From: Oscillospiraceae bacterium | Lineage (GTDB): Bacteria; Bacillota; Clostridia; Oscillospirales; Ruminococcaceae | Direction of reading: 5' to 3' | Length of the DNA stretch: 64,000 bases | Assembly: GCA_017887325.1 (NCBI GenBank) | Contig: JAGHIE010000022.1 | Location: forward strand, 1-64,000 | Shown: piece by piece, positions 39,471 through 49,669 of the stretch | How positions within the stretch are numbered: the first letter of the stretch is position 1 | Layout: every line of letters starts with the position of its first letter | Translations under genes and position numbers: made by a program | Notes under the pieces: model-generated | What the model was told of the DNA's origin: nothing | Seen by the model: only the letters and a program-made list of their open reading frames with translations | Database searches by the model: none

Positions 39471-40805
39471 CTATTTAGTATCTTTTTTATCTCTTTCTCT
39501 AACTATAAATCTAACAGGAGTACCCTCTAATCCAAAAGAATCTCTAATTTGATTTTCAATATATCTTCTGTAAGAGAAATGGAATAAATCTGCTCTATTT
39601 ACAAAAGCAACAAAAGTAGGAGGATTTGTAGAAGGTTGAGTCATATAGTAAATTTTTAATCGTTTGCCTTTATCAGATGGTGGTTGAACTCTAGCTGTAA
39701 CATAAGCTAATAAATCATTTAACACACCAGTAGCAATTCTAATAGAGTTTTGCTTTTTAACATGAACTATCATTTCATACAATTTATTTAATCTTTGACC
39801 TGTTTTTGCAGAAATAAATACAAATGGAGCATAAGACATAAAACTGAAATTTCTCTCTAAATCTGCTTGCATTTCACGCATTGTTTTGTCTGTTTTATTT
39901 TCAACAGCGTCCCATTTATTAACAGCAATAATACAAGCTTTACCTTGTTCATGTGCATATCCTGCAATCTTACTATCTTGTTCTGTAAAACCAACATTTG
40001 CATCGATAACTATAACACAAACATCACTTCTATCAACAGCCATATGAGCTCTCAATACGCTATATCTTTCGATATTTTCTAATACTTTTGATTTTTTTCT
40101 AATACCAGCAGTATCAATAAATACAAATTTACCATAAGAATTTTCAACTGTAGAGTCTGTTGCATCTCTAGTTGTACCAGCAATATTAGAAACAATCATT
40201 CTTTCTTGACCTGTAATTTTGTTTACTAAACTTGATTTACCAACATTAGGTTTACCAACAACAGCAACTTTAATTACATCATCGCCATATTCTTCTTCTT
40301 TTTCTTCTGGTAAATAATCGTATACTAAGTCTAATAAATCACCAGTACCATGACCATGTGAAGCAGATACTTGAACAGGATCTCCTAAACCTAAATTATA
40401 AAATTCATAAAACTCAGCTGGAGGTTCGCCAACTCCATCACATTTATTAACACATAAAATAATAGGTTTACCAGTTTTTAAAAGCATACTAGCAACTTCA
40501 TGGTCTGTAGCTGTAAGACCATCTTTCATATCTGTAACTAAGATAGTTACATCAGCTGTATCAATAGCAATTTGAGCTTGTCTTCTCATTTGAACTAATA
40601 TTACATCATCTGAAGCAGGTTCTATACCACCTGTATCAACAAGCATAAATTTTCTATCACGCCACTCACACTCAGAATAAATTCTATCCCTTGTTACACC
40701 AGGAGTATTTTCAACAATTGATAGTCTTTGTCCTATTAATTTGTTAAATAGTGTAGATTTCCCAACATTAGGACGCCCTACAACTGCAACAATCGGTTTT
40801 GCCAT
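39471..40805 (-). CDS. der: Ribosome biogenesis GTPase Der (EngA)
   Basis: A 444-residue protein with two GTPase domains: G-R-P-N-V-G-K-S-T near 9-17 and G-K-P-N-V-G-K-S-S near 184-192, each with D-T-G-G or D-T-A-G, and N-K-C-D/N-K-W-D, then a C-terminal KH-like domain. Acts in 50S assembly. AGGAGG is near the ATG. Upstream neighbour is the DUF512 radical-SAM gene, a conserved pair in Clostridia. Confidence 0.97.
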   Translation of the reverse strand: MAKPIVAVVGRPNVGKSTLFNKLIGQRLSIVENTPGVTRDRIYSECEWRDRKFMLVDTGGIEPASDDVILVQMRRQAQIAIDTADVTILVTDMKDGLTATDHEVASMLLKTGKPIILCVNKCDGVGEPPAEFYEFYNLGLGDPVQVSASHGHGTGDLLDLVYDYLPEEKEEEYGDDVIKVAVVGKPNVGKSSLVNKITGQERMIVSNIAGTTRDATDSTVENSYGKFVFIDTAGIRKKSKVLENIERYSVLRAHMAVDRSDVCVIVIDANVGFTEQDSKIAGYAHEQGKACIIAVNKWDAVENKTDKTMREMQADLERNFSFMSYAPFVFISAKTGQRLNKLYEMIVHVKKQNSIRIATGVLNDLLAYVTARVQPPSDKGKRLKIYYMTQPSTNPPTFVAFVNRADLFHFSYRRYIENQIRDSFGLEGTPVRFIVRERDKKDTK

Positions 40806-40826
40806 AATGATTTTCCTCCTTTATAA

Positions 40827-42131
40827 TTATTCCTCTATAAGCCCTTGTAATAAACAATCTCCTTGAGTGCCTATAAGCTTTATTCTAACACCAAGAGCTT
40901 TTTCAACATCTTCCACTGTATAATCGTCTAAAAACTTATCTTGTTCATGTCTTAACATACAGTTTGGTAAAATTAAGACATCTCCAAGATTTTTACCTTT
41001 TAATTGATCTATAATATCAGTTGCAGTAACTAATCCTGCTACTGTAATTGTCGTACCAAAAAAATTATTTTGAATAGCTATAACTTCACAATTTAAACCT
41101 GTCCATTTTTGTTTTGCTTTTTGAACTAAATCATTTATGAATGGTTGAGCATCTGTTCCTGTGGCAATAGTTATATTTCTTACTTTATCATCACCATCTA
41201 AAGTTTCATAAAGTTGATTAAAATCAGAATATAACATTGAAATTACACCAACACCATTTTCCAATTGTGCAAAATCTTCATAAAAATCATCACTTGGTAG
41301 TGGTAGTTCTGCTCTTAAATAAAATTCATCAGAAGCATAAGCAAGTCTTGTGCCATGTTTCTCATAAAAATCGTCAGAAAATTCGTTTACTATTCTTATA
41401 ACATCACGAGCAGTTTCTCTGTTATATCTTTCTAAAGGATATAACCCTTCTCTATATTTAGTAAGACCAACTGGAACACAAGCAACGCTTAGTATATTAG
41501 GATATAAACTACCTAAATCTCTTAAAGTTCTTTCAAGTTCTTTTCCGTCATTTATTCCGGGACATAAAACTAATTGGCAATTTATATCTATACCAGCATC
41601 TGACAACTGTTTTACATATCCTAATTTTTCACCTGCAAATCTATTTTTCATCATTTTACTTCTAAGTTCTGGATTTGTAGTGTGTACTGAAATATTTATA
41701 GGACTTATTTTCATTTTTATAATACGGTCTATTTCAGATTGCTTTAAATTTGTCAAAGTTATATAGTTACCAAATAAAAATGATAATCTAGCGTCATCAT
41801 CTTTAAAATATAAGGATTCTCTCATACCAGGTGGCATTTGGTGAACAAAGCAGAATATACAATCATTAGTACAACTTCTTTGTTTATCCATCAAATAAGT
41901 TTCAAATTCCAAACCTATATCTTCATATTGTTTTTTTCTTAATTTTAATACAAGATATTTATTTTCATCTCTTTTTACTATAACTTTAAGGGTTGTTTCT
42001 GTTATATAAAATTGATAATCCAAAACATCTACTATTTCATTGCCATTTATAGATACAAGCACATCATTTGGTTTTATACCATTTTTTTGTGCAACACTTC
42101 CATCAACAACATTGGTTATATAAACAGACAT
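40827..42131 (-). CDS. DUF512 radical-SAM protein with PDZ-like domain
   Basis: A 434-residue protein. The first 70 residues form a PDZ-like domain (I-T-N-V-V-D-G-S-V-A-Q-K-N-G-I, N-D-V-L-V-S-I-N-G). Then comes C-T-N-D-C-I-F-C-F-V-H-Q, a radical-SAM CxxxCxxC (about 87-94), and the DUF512 C-terminal part with P-V-G-L-T-K-Y-R. It is widespread in Clostridia next to der; the reaction is not known. AAAGGGGA precedes ATG. Confidence 0.92.
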   Translation of the reverse strand: MSVYITNVVDGSVAQKNGIKPNDVLVSINGNEIVDVLDYQFYITETTLKVIVKRDENKYLVLKLRKKQYEDIGLEFETYLMDKQRSCTNDCIFCFVHQMPPGMRESLYFKDDDARLSFLFGNYITLTNLKQSEIDRIIKMKISPINISVHTTNPELRSKMMKNRFAGEKLGYVKQLSDAGIDINCQLVLCPGINDGKELERTLRDLGSLYPNILSVACVPVGLTKYREGLYPLERYNRETARDVIRIVNEFSDDFYEKHGTRLAYASDEFYLRAELPLPSDDFYEDFAQLENGVGVISMLYSDFNQLYETLDGDDKVRNITIATGTDAQPFINDLVQKAKQKWTGLNCEVIAIQNNFFGTTITVAGLVTATDIIDQLKGKNLGDVLILPNCMLRHEQDKFLDDYTVEDVEKALGVRIKLIGTQGDCLLQGLIEE

Positions 42132-42164
42132 TTAATCATTCCCCTTTCTAGTAAATCCGTAAAA

Positions 42165-42218
42165 CATGAGCTAAAAAAATAACCGCCTATACAAAGGCGG
42201 TATTTTTTCAGTTCATGA
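42165..42218. terminator. Extended terminator after rpmF
   Basis: The accgcct/aggcggt stem (42182-42188 with 42195-42201) has a 6-base loop. The A/T runs and then catgarctr / yagttcatg sequences outside extend the pairing to about 24 bases per side, with two imperfect positions. It is one of the few G+C-rich hairpins in the window and closes the yceD-rpmF operon. The right end includes the palindrome agttcatgaact (42210-42221). Confidence 0.85.
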
Positions 42219-42296
42219 ACTTTATGTAACAGATTATTAAAACCCATCACAAAGTAAAATCTAACTGCAACATCAGCAGTCAGAAGCATTTTGCAA

Positions 42297-42479
42297 TTAT
42301 GCTTCTTTTTTGATTACTTGAACACCTTTGTAGTATCCACAATTACCACAAACTTTGTGTGGAGCTTTTAATTCACCGCATTGTTCACATTTAGAAAATG
42401 CTGGCATATCTAATTTCCAAACTGCTGAACGTCTTTTGTCACGTCTTGCTTTAGAGACTTTTCTCTTTGGTACTGCCAT
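42297..42479 (-). CDS. rpmF: 50S ribosomal protein L32
   Basis: A 60-residue protein: M-A-V-P-K-R-K-V-S-K-A-R-R-D-K-R-R-S start and zinc ribbon C-x2-C-G plus C-G-N-C-G-Y-Y-K-G. AAGGAGGTG is 4 bases before ATG with strong pairing. It follows yceD as in most bacteria; plsX/fabH, which often come next, are absent here. Confidence 0.97.
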   Translation of the reverse strand: MAVPKRKVSKARRDKRRSAVWKLDMPAFSKCEQCGELKAPHKVCGNCGYYKGVQVIKKEA

Positions 42480-42510
42480 TTTGGCACCTCCTTATATTAG
42501 TACAAAATAC

Positions 42511-43002
42511 TTATTTTAATAGCTCACCCAAAATAGCAAGTCTTGGATCAACTAAGCTATCATTGCAATCACAGCTACCTTTATTAAGGTTTTGTCCACA
42601 TTTACTGCACAAGCCCTTACAGTCTTCGTTGCAAAGCAACTTTGATGGTAGATTAAGAAGAATATCTGATAGTACTAAATCATCTAAATCTAAAACATGA
42701 TTTTGTACAACAATATATTCATCATTGTCTGTATTAAGCTCAGCTACTAAAATATGCTCAAATGAATAAGAATAATCTCTTTCAAATTCATCTAAACAAC
42801 GGTCACATTCCACTCTAATAGAGAAATCAGCATCCATGTTTAAAAATACAACACCTGCTTTATTTTCTATTTTACCTGTAACATGAACGGGTTTAAAAAA
42901 TGGCTTGCTACCGAACAGCTCATAATCTGATAAATCAAGTTGATAATCTATATTATAGACATCACCAACTACTTCAAACAGCTGTTTTAAATCAATAGAC
43001 AT
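42511..43002 (-). CDS. yceD: YceD/DUF177 protein
   Basis: A 163-residue DUF177 protein: V-E-C-D-R-C-L-D-E-F (about 66-75) and the C-terminal C-N-E-D-C-K-G-L-C-S-K-C-G-Q-N-L-N cluster resembling a zinc site, then D-P-R-L-A-I-L. Family members help 23S rRNA accumulation in plants and bacteria. Paired with rpmF under one promoter; AGAGGTG before ATG. Confidence 0.93.
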   Translation of the reverse strand: MSIDLKQLFEVVGDVYNIDYQLDLSDYELFGSKPFFKPVHVTGKIENKAGVVFLNMDADFSIRVECDRCLDEFERDYSYSFEHILVAELNTDNDEYIVVQNHVLDLDDLVLSDILLNLPSKLLCNEDCKGLCSKCGQNLNKGSCDCNDSLVDPRLAILGELLK

Positions 43003-43031
43003 AATAACACCTCTTTACGCTGTGCCTAAAT

Positions 43032-43060
43032 ATTATAATAAAAAATACGCTAAATGTCAA
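43032..43060 (-). promoter_or_regulatory. Consensus promoter of yceD-rpmF
   Basis: A perfect TTGACA (43055-43060) - 17 bases - TATAAT (43032-43037) on the minus strand, 30 bases from the yceD start codon. As strong as the tandem promoters at the left edge, fitting high expression of a ribosomal protein gene. Confidence 0.85.
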
Positions 43061-43137
43061 CACATAAAATATATTTTTTATATGCTACACAGTATTGTAC
43101 CATAAAAAACATATTAAGTCTAGTAATATTTATTAAA

Positions 43138-43884
43138 TTAGCTGTATTTTATAAAAACCAAATTATTGTTATTACTATTTTCTTCAGAAAATCTAAATCC
43201 ATCAGAAGAAAAATTTTTAACCAAATTTATATCATTTATTTGATTTTTCACTATAAACCTAGCCATTAAACCTCTAGCTTGTTTTGCTAAAGTTGCTTGT
43301 GTTTTTAGTTTGCCATCTTTTTGCACTAAAAATTCACAGTTAAACATTTTTTCTTTATTTTTTAAATGTGATATAAAGCTTTTAGAATACTCTTTAGAAC
43401 ATAAATTTAAAATAATATCATTCTCTTTTTCTAATTCTAAAGCTATTGTATTACCCCAGAAATCATATATATCTTTACTATCATCTATAGATATTTTACT
43501 TTGCATTTCTAATCTATATGGATATATACTGTCATAAGGTTTTAATACCCCATACATAGCACTAATAATTCTAATAGTATCATTTGCAAAGTTCAACTCT
43601 TTTTCATTTAACGAGTTAACATCAAATCTTTTATACAAAATTCCGTCATAAGCTTTTATTGCTATAACACCACATTTATCAAACTTAAAACTTTGCATAC
43701 GATTTATATTTTCAAGTGCTATTTTTTGATTTACTTTCATTTTATTTTGAAAATCTTCTTTATTAAATGTTTTCAACACATTATAAATTGATTTAGTCTT
43801 ATCTAAAAATGTAGGTAAGTTTAACTTCTTATCTTGTAAAACTACATCTTTCATAGTTTTTGTTGGTGATAATAAAACTAGCAT
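43138..43884 (-). CDS. yaaA: Peroxide stress protein YaaA
   Basis: A 248-residue DUF328 protein: L-V-L-L-S-P-T-K-T-M start, A-I-K-A-Y-D-G-I-L-Y-K, and L-A-K-Q-A-R-G-L-M-A-R-F near the end. YaaA in Escherichia coli limits free iron during peroxide stress. The start ATG overlaps the stop of bcp by one base (TAATG), so the two peroxide-defence genes are co-translated. Confidence 0.92.
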   Translation of the reverse strand: MLVLLSPTKTMKDVVLQDKKLNLPTFLDKTKSIYNVLKTFNKEDFQNKMKVNQKIALENINRMQSFKFDKCGVIAIKAYDGILYKRFDVNSLNEKELNFANDTIRIISAMYGVLKPYDSIYPYRLEMQSKISIDDSKDIYDFWGNTIALELEKENDIILNLCSKEYSKSFISHLKNKEKMFNCEFLVQKDGKLKTQATLAKQARGLMARFIVKNQINDINLVKNFSSDGFRFSEENSNNNNLVFIKYS

Positions 43885-44345
43885 TATTCACCTTTTAAAT
43901 AAGCTAAAACTTCACTTGGATTATCTTTAGCTTTTACTTTCTCAAATATTTTTTCAATATTTCCATTTTCATCTATTACAAATGTAGTTCTAACTATACC
44001 CATACTTACTTTACCATATAATTTCTTTTCTTGCCATACACCATAGTCTTGTAAAACATCTAAATCTTTATTAGATAATAGCTCAAAAGGTAATTCATAT
44101 TTATTTGTAAAGTTTTGATGAGTTTTAACAGTATCTTTATTAACACCAATTATAACAGCATTCAAATCATTTATTTCTTTATTATAATCTCTAAAAGCAC
44201 ATGCTTGAGCTGTACAACCTGCAGTATTATCTTTTGGATAGAAGTATAGTACAACTTTCTTTCCTTTATAATCGCTTAATCTAACTTCTTCTCCATTTTG
44301 ATTTTGTAAAACAAAATCAGGAGCTTTTTGTCCTACTTCTAACAT
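43884..44345 (-). CDS. bcp: Thioredoxin-dependent thiol peroxidase (Bcp/PrxQ)
   Basis: A 153-residue peroxiredoxin: A-P-D-F-V-L-Q-N-Q-N-G at 9-19, F-Y-P-K-D-N-T-A-G-C-T-A-Q-A-C-A-F-R-D near 39-57, with peroxidatic Cys and the second Cys five residues on, as in atypical 2-Cys Bcp. It reduces H2O2 and lipid peroxides with thioredoxin. ATG at 44345 follows GGAGTG by 8 bases; an upstream in-frame ATG lacks a site. Confidence 0.94.
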   Translation of the reverse strand: MLEVGQKAPDFVLQNQNGEEVRLSDYKGKKVVLYFYPKDNTAGCTAQACAFRDYNKEINDLNAVIIGVNKDTVKTHQNFTNKYELPFELLSNKDLDVLQDYGVWQEKKLYGKVSMGIVRTTFVIDENGNIEKIFEKVKAKDNPSEVLAYLKGE

Positions 44346-44377
44346 TTTATTTACACTCCTTTTCATTGTATACTATT

Positions 44378-44405
44378 ATTGTATCATTATTTTTTATTAT
44401 TTCAA
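44378..44405 (-). promoter_or_regulatory. Possible promoter of bcp-yaaA
   Basis: Minus strand TTGAAA (44400-44405), 16-base spacer, TACAAT (44378-44383), 32 bases before the bcp start. Confidence 0.45.
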
Positions 44406-44453
44406 TAAAAAATTTAATTATTTAATAAATAGTGAGAAAATAGTCGTAATTTG

Positions 44454-44482
44454 TTGATTTTTGAACTAATAAGTGGTATAAT
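44454..44482 (+). promoter_or_regulatory. Promoter of xpt
   Basis: TTGATT (44454-44459), 17-base spacer, perfect TATAAT (44477-44482). The leader to the ATG at 44526 is only about 37 bases, too short for a purine riboswitch. Confidence 0.7.
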
Positions 44483-44525
44483 CATAGAAATATTTAAAAA
44501 TTTATTTAAGATTAAGAGGTGCCTT

Positions 44526-45104
44526 ATGAAATTACTTGAAGAACGCATTTTAAAAGATGGTAAAATGCGAGATGGTGGTATATTAAAGGTAGATACTTTT
44601 TTAAATCACCAAATGGATATAAAATTTTTAAATGAAATCGGTAAAGAGTTCAAAAGATTATTTAGCGACCAACAAATCACAAAGATACTAACTATCGAAG
44701 CTTCCGGTATTGCTATAGCATCAATTGCTTCTCAATATTTTGATTATGTGCCTGTTGTTTTTGCTAAAAAAACAAAGTCTAAAAATTTAGATGGAGAACT
44801 TTTAACTTCTCAAGTGCGTTCTTACACAAAAGGCATTGTTACAGATATACAAGTTGAAAAGAAATTTTTAAAACCAGAAGATAAAATTTTAATCATCGAT
44901 GATTTCCTAGCTCGTGGACAAGCATTAATGGGACTTATAGACATCGTAAATCAAGCAGGAGCTACTGTAGTAGGCTGTGGTATTGTTATTGAAAAAGGCT
45001 TCCAAGACGGTGGCAAAATGCTAAGAGATAAAGGTATTAGAGTTGAATCTTTAGCAATTGTTGATTCAATTGGCGAAGGTAGCATTTCATTTATAGAACA
45101 ATAA
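44526..45104 (+). CDS. xpt: Xanthine phosphoribosyltransferase
   Basis: A 192-residue purine salvage enzyme making XMP from xanthine and PRPP. The PRPP loop is [13 protein letters not shown] at about 123-135, after V-F-A-K-K-T-K-S (base site region) and before [14 protein letters not shown]. Start at 44526: AGAGGTG is 4 bases upstream, and the upstream in-frame TTG lies inside the promoter. Single gene. Confidence 0.94.
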   Translation: MKLLEERILKDGKMRDGGILKVDTFLNHQMDIKFLNEIGKEFKRLFSDQQITKILTIEASGIAIASIASQYFDYVPVVFAKKTKSKNLDGELLTSQVRSYTKGIVTDIQVEKKFLKPEDKILIIDDFLARGQALMGLIDIVNQAGATVVGCGIVIEKGFQDGGKMLRDKGIRVESLAIVDSIGEGSISFIEQ

Positions 45105-45115
45105 TTAAATAAACA

Positions 45116-45145
45116 AAAAGTGTCAATCAAAAGATTGACACTTTT
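45116..45145. terminator. Bidirectional terminator between xpt and V-ATPase operon
   Basis: 13-bp perfect stem (45116-45128 with 45133-45145), 4-base loop, A/T tails on both sides. It ends xpt and the nine-gene ATPase operon on the minus strand. Confidence 0.92.
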
Positions 45146-45149
45146 ATTA

Positions 45150-45758
45150 TTATGTTTTGTTTCTTTTAATAACTTTTAATCTACTAAATTCTTCTCTTTC
45201 TTTTTCTTCAAGAGAATCACTTATAAACTTAATGGTAGACTCAAATTGAGGAATAATTATATTACTCAAAGCATTAGCCCTTCTTTGAGTTTTCTTAATT
45301 TCGTTTGCTAGTCTACAAACACTATTATCAACTTCTGCTAAAGTTACTGTTAAATGTTTAACTTTTTCAAAGCAAGCATAAGCTATATCAAATTGTGAGT
45401 TTGTATCTGTAAAACCGTATGTTTTTTCAGGTTGTGTACTATTCAAAGTAACTTTTGGAATTTCAACTCCCATAACACTTCTATAAGTAATATGCACACC
45501 ATTTTCAATCTCAATTCCACCTGCTATATTTTCAATGATACCCATAGTAATATTAGCAGTTTGTAAAGCTTTATATGCTCTAGCATAAGTTTCTTCAATA
45601 TCTCCTCTAATAGCTTTTGCAGTGTCAATCAAAGACACCATTTCTCTAACCAAGATATTTCTTTTTCTATCCATAAGTTCAAAGCCCAATGTTGCTAAGC
45701 TTAAAGATTTTTTGGTGTTAATTAAATTCCCTTTTGTTGGGAATACAGCCATAGCCAC
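45150..45758 (-). CDS. ntpD: V/A-type ATPase subunit D
   Basis: A 202-residue coiled-coil shaft protein: P-T-K-G-N-L near 7-12, R-K-R/K-x-I-L near 33, E-I-K-K-T-Q-R-R-A-N-A-L near 158-169. It forms the central rotor stalk with F. The GTG start has GGAGG 10 bases upstream. Last gene of the operon. Confidence 0.95.
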   Translation of the reverse strand: MAMAVFPTKGNLINTKKSLSLATLGFELMDRKRNILVREMVSLIDTAKAIRGDIEETYARAYKALQTANITMGIIENIAGGIEIENGVHITYRSVMGVEIPKVTLNSTQPEKTYGFTDTNSQFDIAYACFEKVKHLTVTLAEVDNSVCRLANEIKKTQRRANALSNIIIPQFESTIKFISDSLEEKEREEFSRLKVIKRNKT

Positions 45759-45795
45759 TTACAAAACACCTCCTTAAAATCTATATTAAAACTGA

Positions 45796-47211
45796 TTAAT
45801 ATTTTTTCATTTTTCTAAAGCGATCAGCACGATTAGAATCATAGAATTGGAATAACAATTCAGTATCAATTCTATCAAGTTCTTGTTTAGGTAATAGACA
45901 TAATAAATCCCAACCTAAATCAAGAGTTTGCTCTATTGTACGGTCTTCATTATCTGCTTGGTTAATGAAGTTTTGTTCAAATTGTCTACCAAATTCCAAA
46001 TAAGCTTTATCAGTCTCTGATAATTCTTCTTCACCAATAACTGACGCTAATGATCTTGCATCATTAACTTTTGCATAACAAGCAAACAATTGGTTTGCAA
46101 CAGCTTGGTGGTCTTTTCTTGTATATCCTTCCCCGATACCGTCTTTCATAAGACGAGATAATGAAGGCAAAATAGAAATTTCAGGATAAATACCTGCTTG
46201 TGATAAACCTTTATCTAAAACAATTTGTCCTTCTGTAATATATCCTGTTAAGTCAGGGATAGGGTGAGTAATATCACCATTAGGCATAGTTAATATAGGA
46301 ATTTGTGTAACAGAACCAGTAGAACCTTCAATAACACCTGCTCTTTCATATAGAGAAGCAAAGTCAGAATACAAGTATCCTGGGAAACCTTTTCTACCTG
46401 GAATTTCACCTTTAGATGATGAGAATTCCCTAACAGCTTCAGCATAAGAAGTCATATCTGTTAAAATAACAAGAATATGCATATTATGTTTAAATGCTAA
46501 ATATTCAGCTGCTGTTAAAGCACATCTTGGTGTTAAGATACGCTCAATAATAGGGTCGTTAGATAAATTCAAGAACATAACAACTCTTTCTAAAACGCCA
46601 CTTTCTTCAAATTTAGCTTTAAAGTAATCAGCAACGTCATTTTTAACACCCATAGCAGCAAAAACAACACCAAATCCTTGTCCAGCTTCATCAGCAATTT
46701 TAGCTTGTCTAACAATTTGTACAGCTAATTTATTGTGACTTAAACCTGAATCAGAGAAAATAGGTAATTTTTGACCACGAATAAGAGTAGTTAATGCGTC
46801 GATAGAAGAAATACCTGTATTGATATAGTTTCTAGGATAAACCCTTGAAACTGGATTTATCGGTTTACCATTAATATCTTCGAATTCATCAGGATAAATA
46901 TCGCCTAAACCGTCAATAGGTTTACCAGCACCATTAAAAATTCTACCTAACATTTCTTTTGATAAAGGTAATTCCATAGGTTTACCTGTAAATTTAGTAG
47001 TTGTATTTTTTAATGAAAGGTCATTAGTACCTTCAAAAACTTGCACAACAACTCTTTCGCCTTCAATTTCAACAATACGACCTAATCTGGAAGTACCATT
47101 ATCTAATTTAAGTTCAACTAATTCTTCAAAACTAGCATCTTTAACATTATCTAATACAACAAGAGAACCGTTAATTTCGTTTACTCCCATATATTGTACA
47201 GAAATAGCCAT
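45796..47211 (-). CDS. ntpB: V/A-type ATPase subunit B (non-catalytic)
   Basis: A 471-residue subunit: [23 protein letters not shown] near 90-102, then S-G-L-S-H-N-K in place of a P-loop, and [12 protein letters not shown] near 252. Forms the A3B3 hexamer; its nucleotide sites are regulatory. 31 bases after ntpA. Confidence 0.97.
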   Translation of the reverse strand: MAISVQYMGVNEINGSLVVLDNVKDASFEELVELKLDNGTSRLGRIVEIEGERVVVQVFEGTNDLSLKNTTTKFTGKPMELPLSKEMLGRIFNGAGKPIDGLGDIYPDEFEDINGKPINPVSRVYPRNYINTGISSIDALTTLIRGQKLPIFSDSGLSHNKLAVQIVRQAKIADEAGQGFGVVFAAMGVKNDVADYFKAKFEESGVLERVVMFLNLSNDPIIERILTPRCALTAAEYLAFKHNMHILVILTDMTSYAEAVREFSSSKGEIPGRKGFPGYLYSDFASLYERAGVIEGSTGSVTQIPILTMPNGDITHPIPDLTGYITEGQIVLDKGLSQAGIYPEISILPSLSRLMKDGIGEGYTRKDHQAVANQLFACYAKVNDARSLASVIGEEELSETDKAYLEFGRQFEQNFINQADNEDRTIEQTLDLGWDLLCLLPKQELDRIDTELLFQFYDSNRADRFRKMKKY

Positions 47212-47242
47212 TTATTTCACTCCAGTCTATTGAAAGCAATTT

Positions 47243-49003
47243 TTATCTATCACTTTCAGCAATTTTTTCATCTATTTCTTTGTAGTAATCTTTGAACATT
47301 TCTAATTTATCATTAGGAACATCATATTTAATACGATTTAATTTATCAAATATACCAGTAGAAATAATATTTGAAATAGGAATACTTCTCATAACTAATT
47401 CATTAGCTTTATCGTATAAATAAAGAATTACTTTCATCATTTCATATTGTTTTTCCATAGGAACGAAAGTATCATCTTTGTGGAAAGCATTTTGTTGTAA
47501 GAAACCAACCCTAACAACTTTTGCCATTTCGATAACTAATTTTTGGTCATCAGGAAGAACATCAGCACCAATAAGTTTTACAATTTCCATTAAGTTAGCT
47601 TCTTCTGCTAAAAGTGCTGTAATTCGTTTTTTCATAGGAATAAAATCTTTACCTATCTTTTCATTATAATAGTTTGTAAAGTCATCATCATATTCACTAT
47701 AACTTGTCATCCAGTTAATAGCTGGATAGTGTCTTGCATAAGCCAAAGATTTATCAAGTGCCCAGAAACAACGAACGAAACGTTTTGTATTTTGTGTTAC
47801 AGGTTCAGAGAAGTCAGCACCTTGTGGAGAAACAGCCCCAATAATTGTAACAGAACCTTCTGTATCATTTAAATTAATCATATAACCTGCACGTTCATAG
47901 AAAGCACTAAGTCTTGATGGTAAGTAAGCAGGATAACCTTCTTCAGCAGGCATTTCTTCCAAACGACCAGAAATTTCTCTTAATGCTTCAGCCCAACGAG
48001 ATGTTGAGTCAGCCATTATAGCAACATGGTATCCCATATCTCTATAATATTCAGCAAGAGTGATACCTGTATAAATAGAAGCTTCCCTAGCAGCAACAGG
48101 CATGTTAGAAGTATTAGCAATCAATACTGTACGGTCTGTTAAAGCTTTATTAGTTCTAGGGTCAACAAGTTCAGAGAATTCTTCCAAAACTTGAGTCATT
48201 TCGTTACCACGTTCACCACAACCGATATATACGATAATATCAGCGTCACACCATTTTGCTAATTGGTGTTGAGTCATAGTTTTACCAGTACCAAATCCAC
48301 CAGGAATAGCAGCAGTACCACCTTTTGCAATTGGGAACATAGCATCAATAATTCTTTGACCAGTAATCAAAGGTCTGTCTATAGGTAATCTTTTTTGTAC
48401 AGGTCTAGGAGTTCTGATAGGCCATTTTTGACAAAGAGTTAAATCATGTTTTACACCGTCTTCATCTTCGATAACTACAACTGTATCGTTAACAGAATAA
48501 TAACCATTATCTTTAACACTAACAACTTTACCTGATAACATAGGTGATAACATACATTTGTGTAAAATCAATGCAGTTTCTTGACAAGTAGCATAAACAT
48601 CGCCACCTTTAAGTTCGTCACCTACTTTTACAGTTATATCAACACTATATTTTTTATCTAAATTTAAAGAAGGAATATCAGAACCAATTCCAATAAAAGC
48701 GCCTTCGTTTTTAGCCATATTTTTCAAAGGTCTTTCAATACCGTCAAAAATATTTGAAAGTATACCAGGACCTAAAGTTGCACATAAAGGAGAACCAGTA
48801 GGATAAACAGGTTCACCTGGTTTTAAACCAGTTGTGCTTTCATAAACTTGTATAGTTGTTTCTTTTGATGTTATAGAAATAACTTCACCTATTATTTTAT
48901 TTTTTCCAACATAAACCATTTCTAGCATAGAGAAATCTTTTGTATCTCTCAACTTTACAACTGGTCCGTTGATTGAATATATAACATTAGCCAATTTATT
49001 CAC
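47243..49003 (-). CDS. ntpA: V/A-type ATPase catalytic subunit A
   Basis: A 586-residue catalytic subunit with P-loop G-G-F-G-T-G-K-T-M-T-Q-H near 228-239, C-G-E-R-G-N-E-M near 257 and D-S-T-S-R-W-A-E-A-L-R-E near 329. Between about 110-185 lies the bulge domain unique to V/A-type A subunits. Hydrolyses or makes ATP depending on ion gradient. Confidence 0.97.
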   Translation of the reverse strand: MNKLANVIYSINGPVVKLRDTKDFSMLEMVYVGKNKIIGEVISITSKETTIQVYESTTGLKPGEPVYPTGSPLCATLGPGILSNIFDGIERPLKNMAKNEGAFIGIGSDIPSLNLDKKYSVDITVKVGDELKGGDVYATCQETALILHKCMLSPMLSGKVVSVKDNGYYSVNDTVVVIEDEDGVKHDLTLCQKWPIRTPRPVQKRLPIDRPLITGQRIIDAMFPIAKGGTAAIPGGFGTGKTMTQHQLAKWCDADIIVYIGCGERGNEMTQVLEEFSELVDPRTNKALTDRTVLIANTSNMPVAAREASIYTGITLAEYYRDMGYHVAIMADSTSRWAEALREISGRLEEMPAEEGYPAYLPSRLSAFYERAGYMINLNDTEGSVTIIGAVSPQGADFSEPVTQNTKRFVRCFWALDKSLAYARHYPAINWMTSYSEYDDDFTNYYNEKIGKDFIPMKKRITALLAEEANLMEIVKLIGADVLPDDQKLVIEMAKVVRVGFLQQNAFHKDDTFVPMEKQYEMMKVILYLYDKANELVMRSIPISNIISTGIFDKLNRIKYDVPNDKLEMFKDYYKEIDEKIAESDR

Positions 49004-49035
49004 TCTCCAATTAAATTCTTAAAGCAATACAATAA

Positions 49036-49635
49036 TTAAATATTAACTGTCATACCACAAGAAGAATAGAATTTTTGCTTTTCGTCTTCAATTAAAGTTT
49101 TAAATGTTTGGTCAATTAAAAGACCAGCTTCTTCATTTATTAATGTAAAACCACCTAAATGGTTTTTCTTATCTACTAAAACATCTGTAATAGCAGGAAC
49201 TTTCTCTTTTATTTTTTCTAATAATTGTAAATCTTTTTTAGAAACTAAAATTTTACCTGTTTCACAAGGGAAAACTTTCAAACTCTCATTAAGTTTATCA
49301 ACAATGAAATCAAAATATTTATCTGAGTTTGAAAACTCAACTAATTTTTCACTAACTTCATCAAATATTTTTTGAGCTAATGAATTTCTATACATAAAAA
49401 TAGATCTTTTTGTTTGTAATTCATATCTAGTTATATCTTGACGATATTTATGTTTAATTTCTTGAACTTTTTCTTGCATATAATTAAACATACGATTATA
49501 GTCGTCATTTTTAGCTTTTTCTATTTCTCTTTTTTCGTATTCTTTTACTTCTTCTTCAAGTTGACTAATTTTTTCATCAGTCTCTTGTAAAATAGCATTT
49601 TCAAATGCTCTTAATTTATCTTTATTAAAAGACAT
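49036..49635 (-). CDS. ntpE: V/A-type ATPase subunit E (peripheral stalk)
   Basis: A 199-residue protein whose first 110 residues are a charged coiled coil and whose C-terminal part (K-I-L-V-S-K-K-D-L, G-G-F-T-L-I-N-E-E-A-G-L-L-I-D-Q-T-F) is the globular domain. With the H subunit it forms the stator. ATG at 49635 is used; the GTG nine bases earlier overlaps the AGGTG site. Confidence 0.9.
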   Translation of the reverse strand: MSFNKDKLRAFENAILQETDEKISQLEEEVKEYEKREIEKAKNDDYNRMFNYMQEKVQEIKHKYRQDITRYELQTKRSIFMYRNSLAQKIFDEVSEKLVEFSNSDKYFDFIVDKLNESLKVFPCETGKILVSKKDLQLLEKIKEKVPAITDVLVDKKNHLGGFTLINEEAGLLIDQTFKTLIEDEKQKFYSSCGMTVNI

Positions 49636-49669
49636 TCTTAGCACCTACTTTTTTATAATCTCATAAAGT

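Noticed and set aside
44483-44525. Purine riboswitch before xpt
   Set aside because: From the consensus promoter to the ATG there are only about 43 bases, too few for the aptamer plus expression platform.
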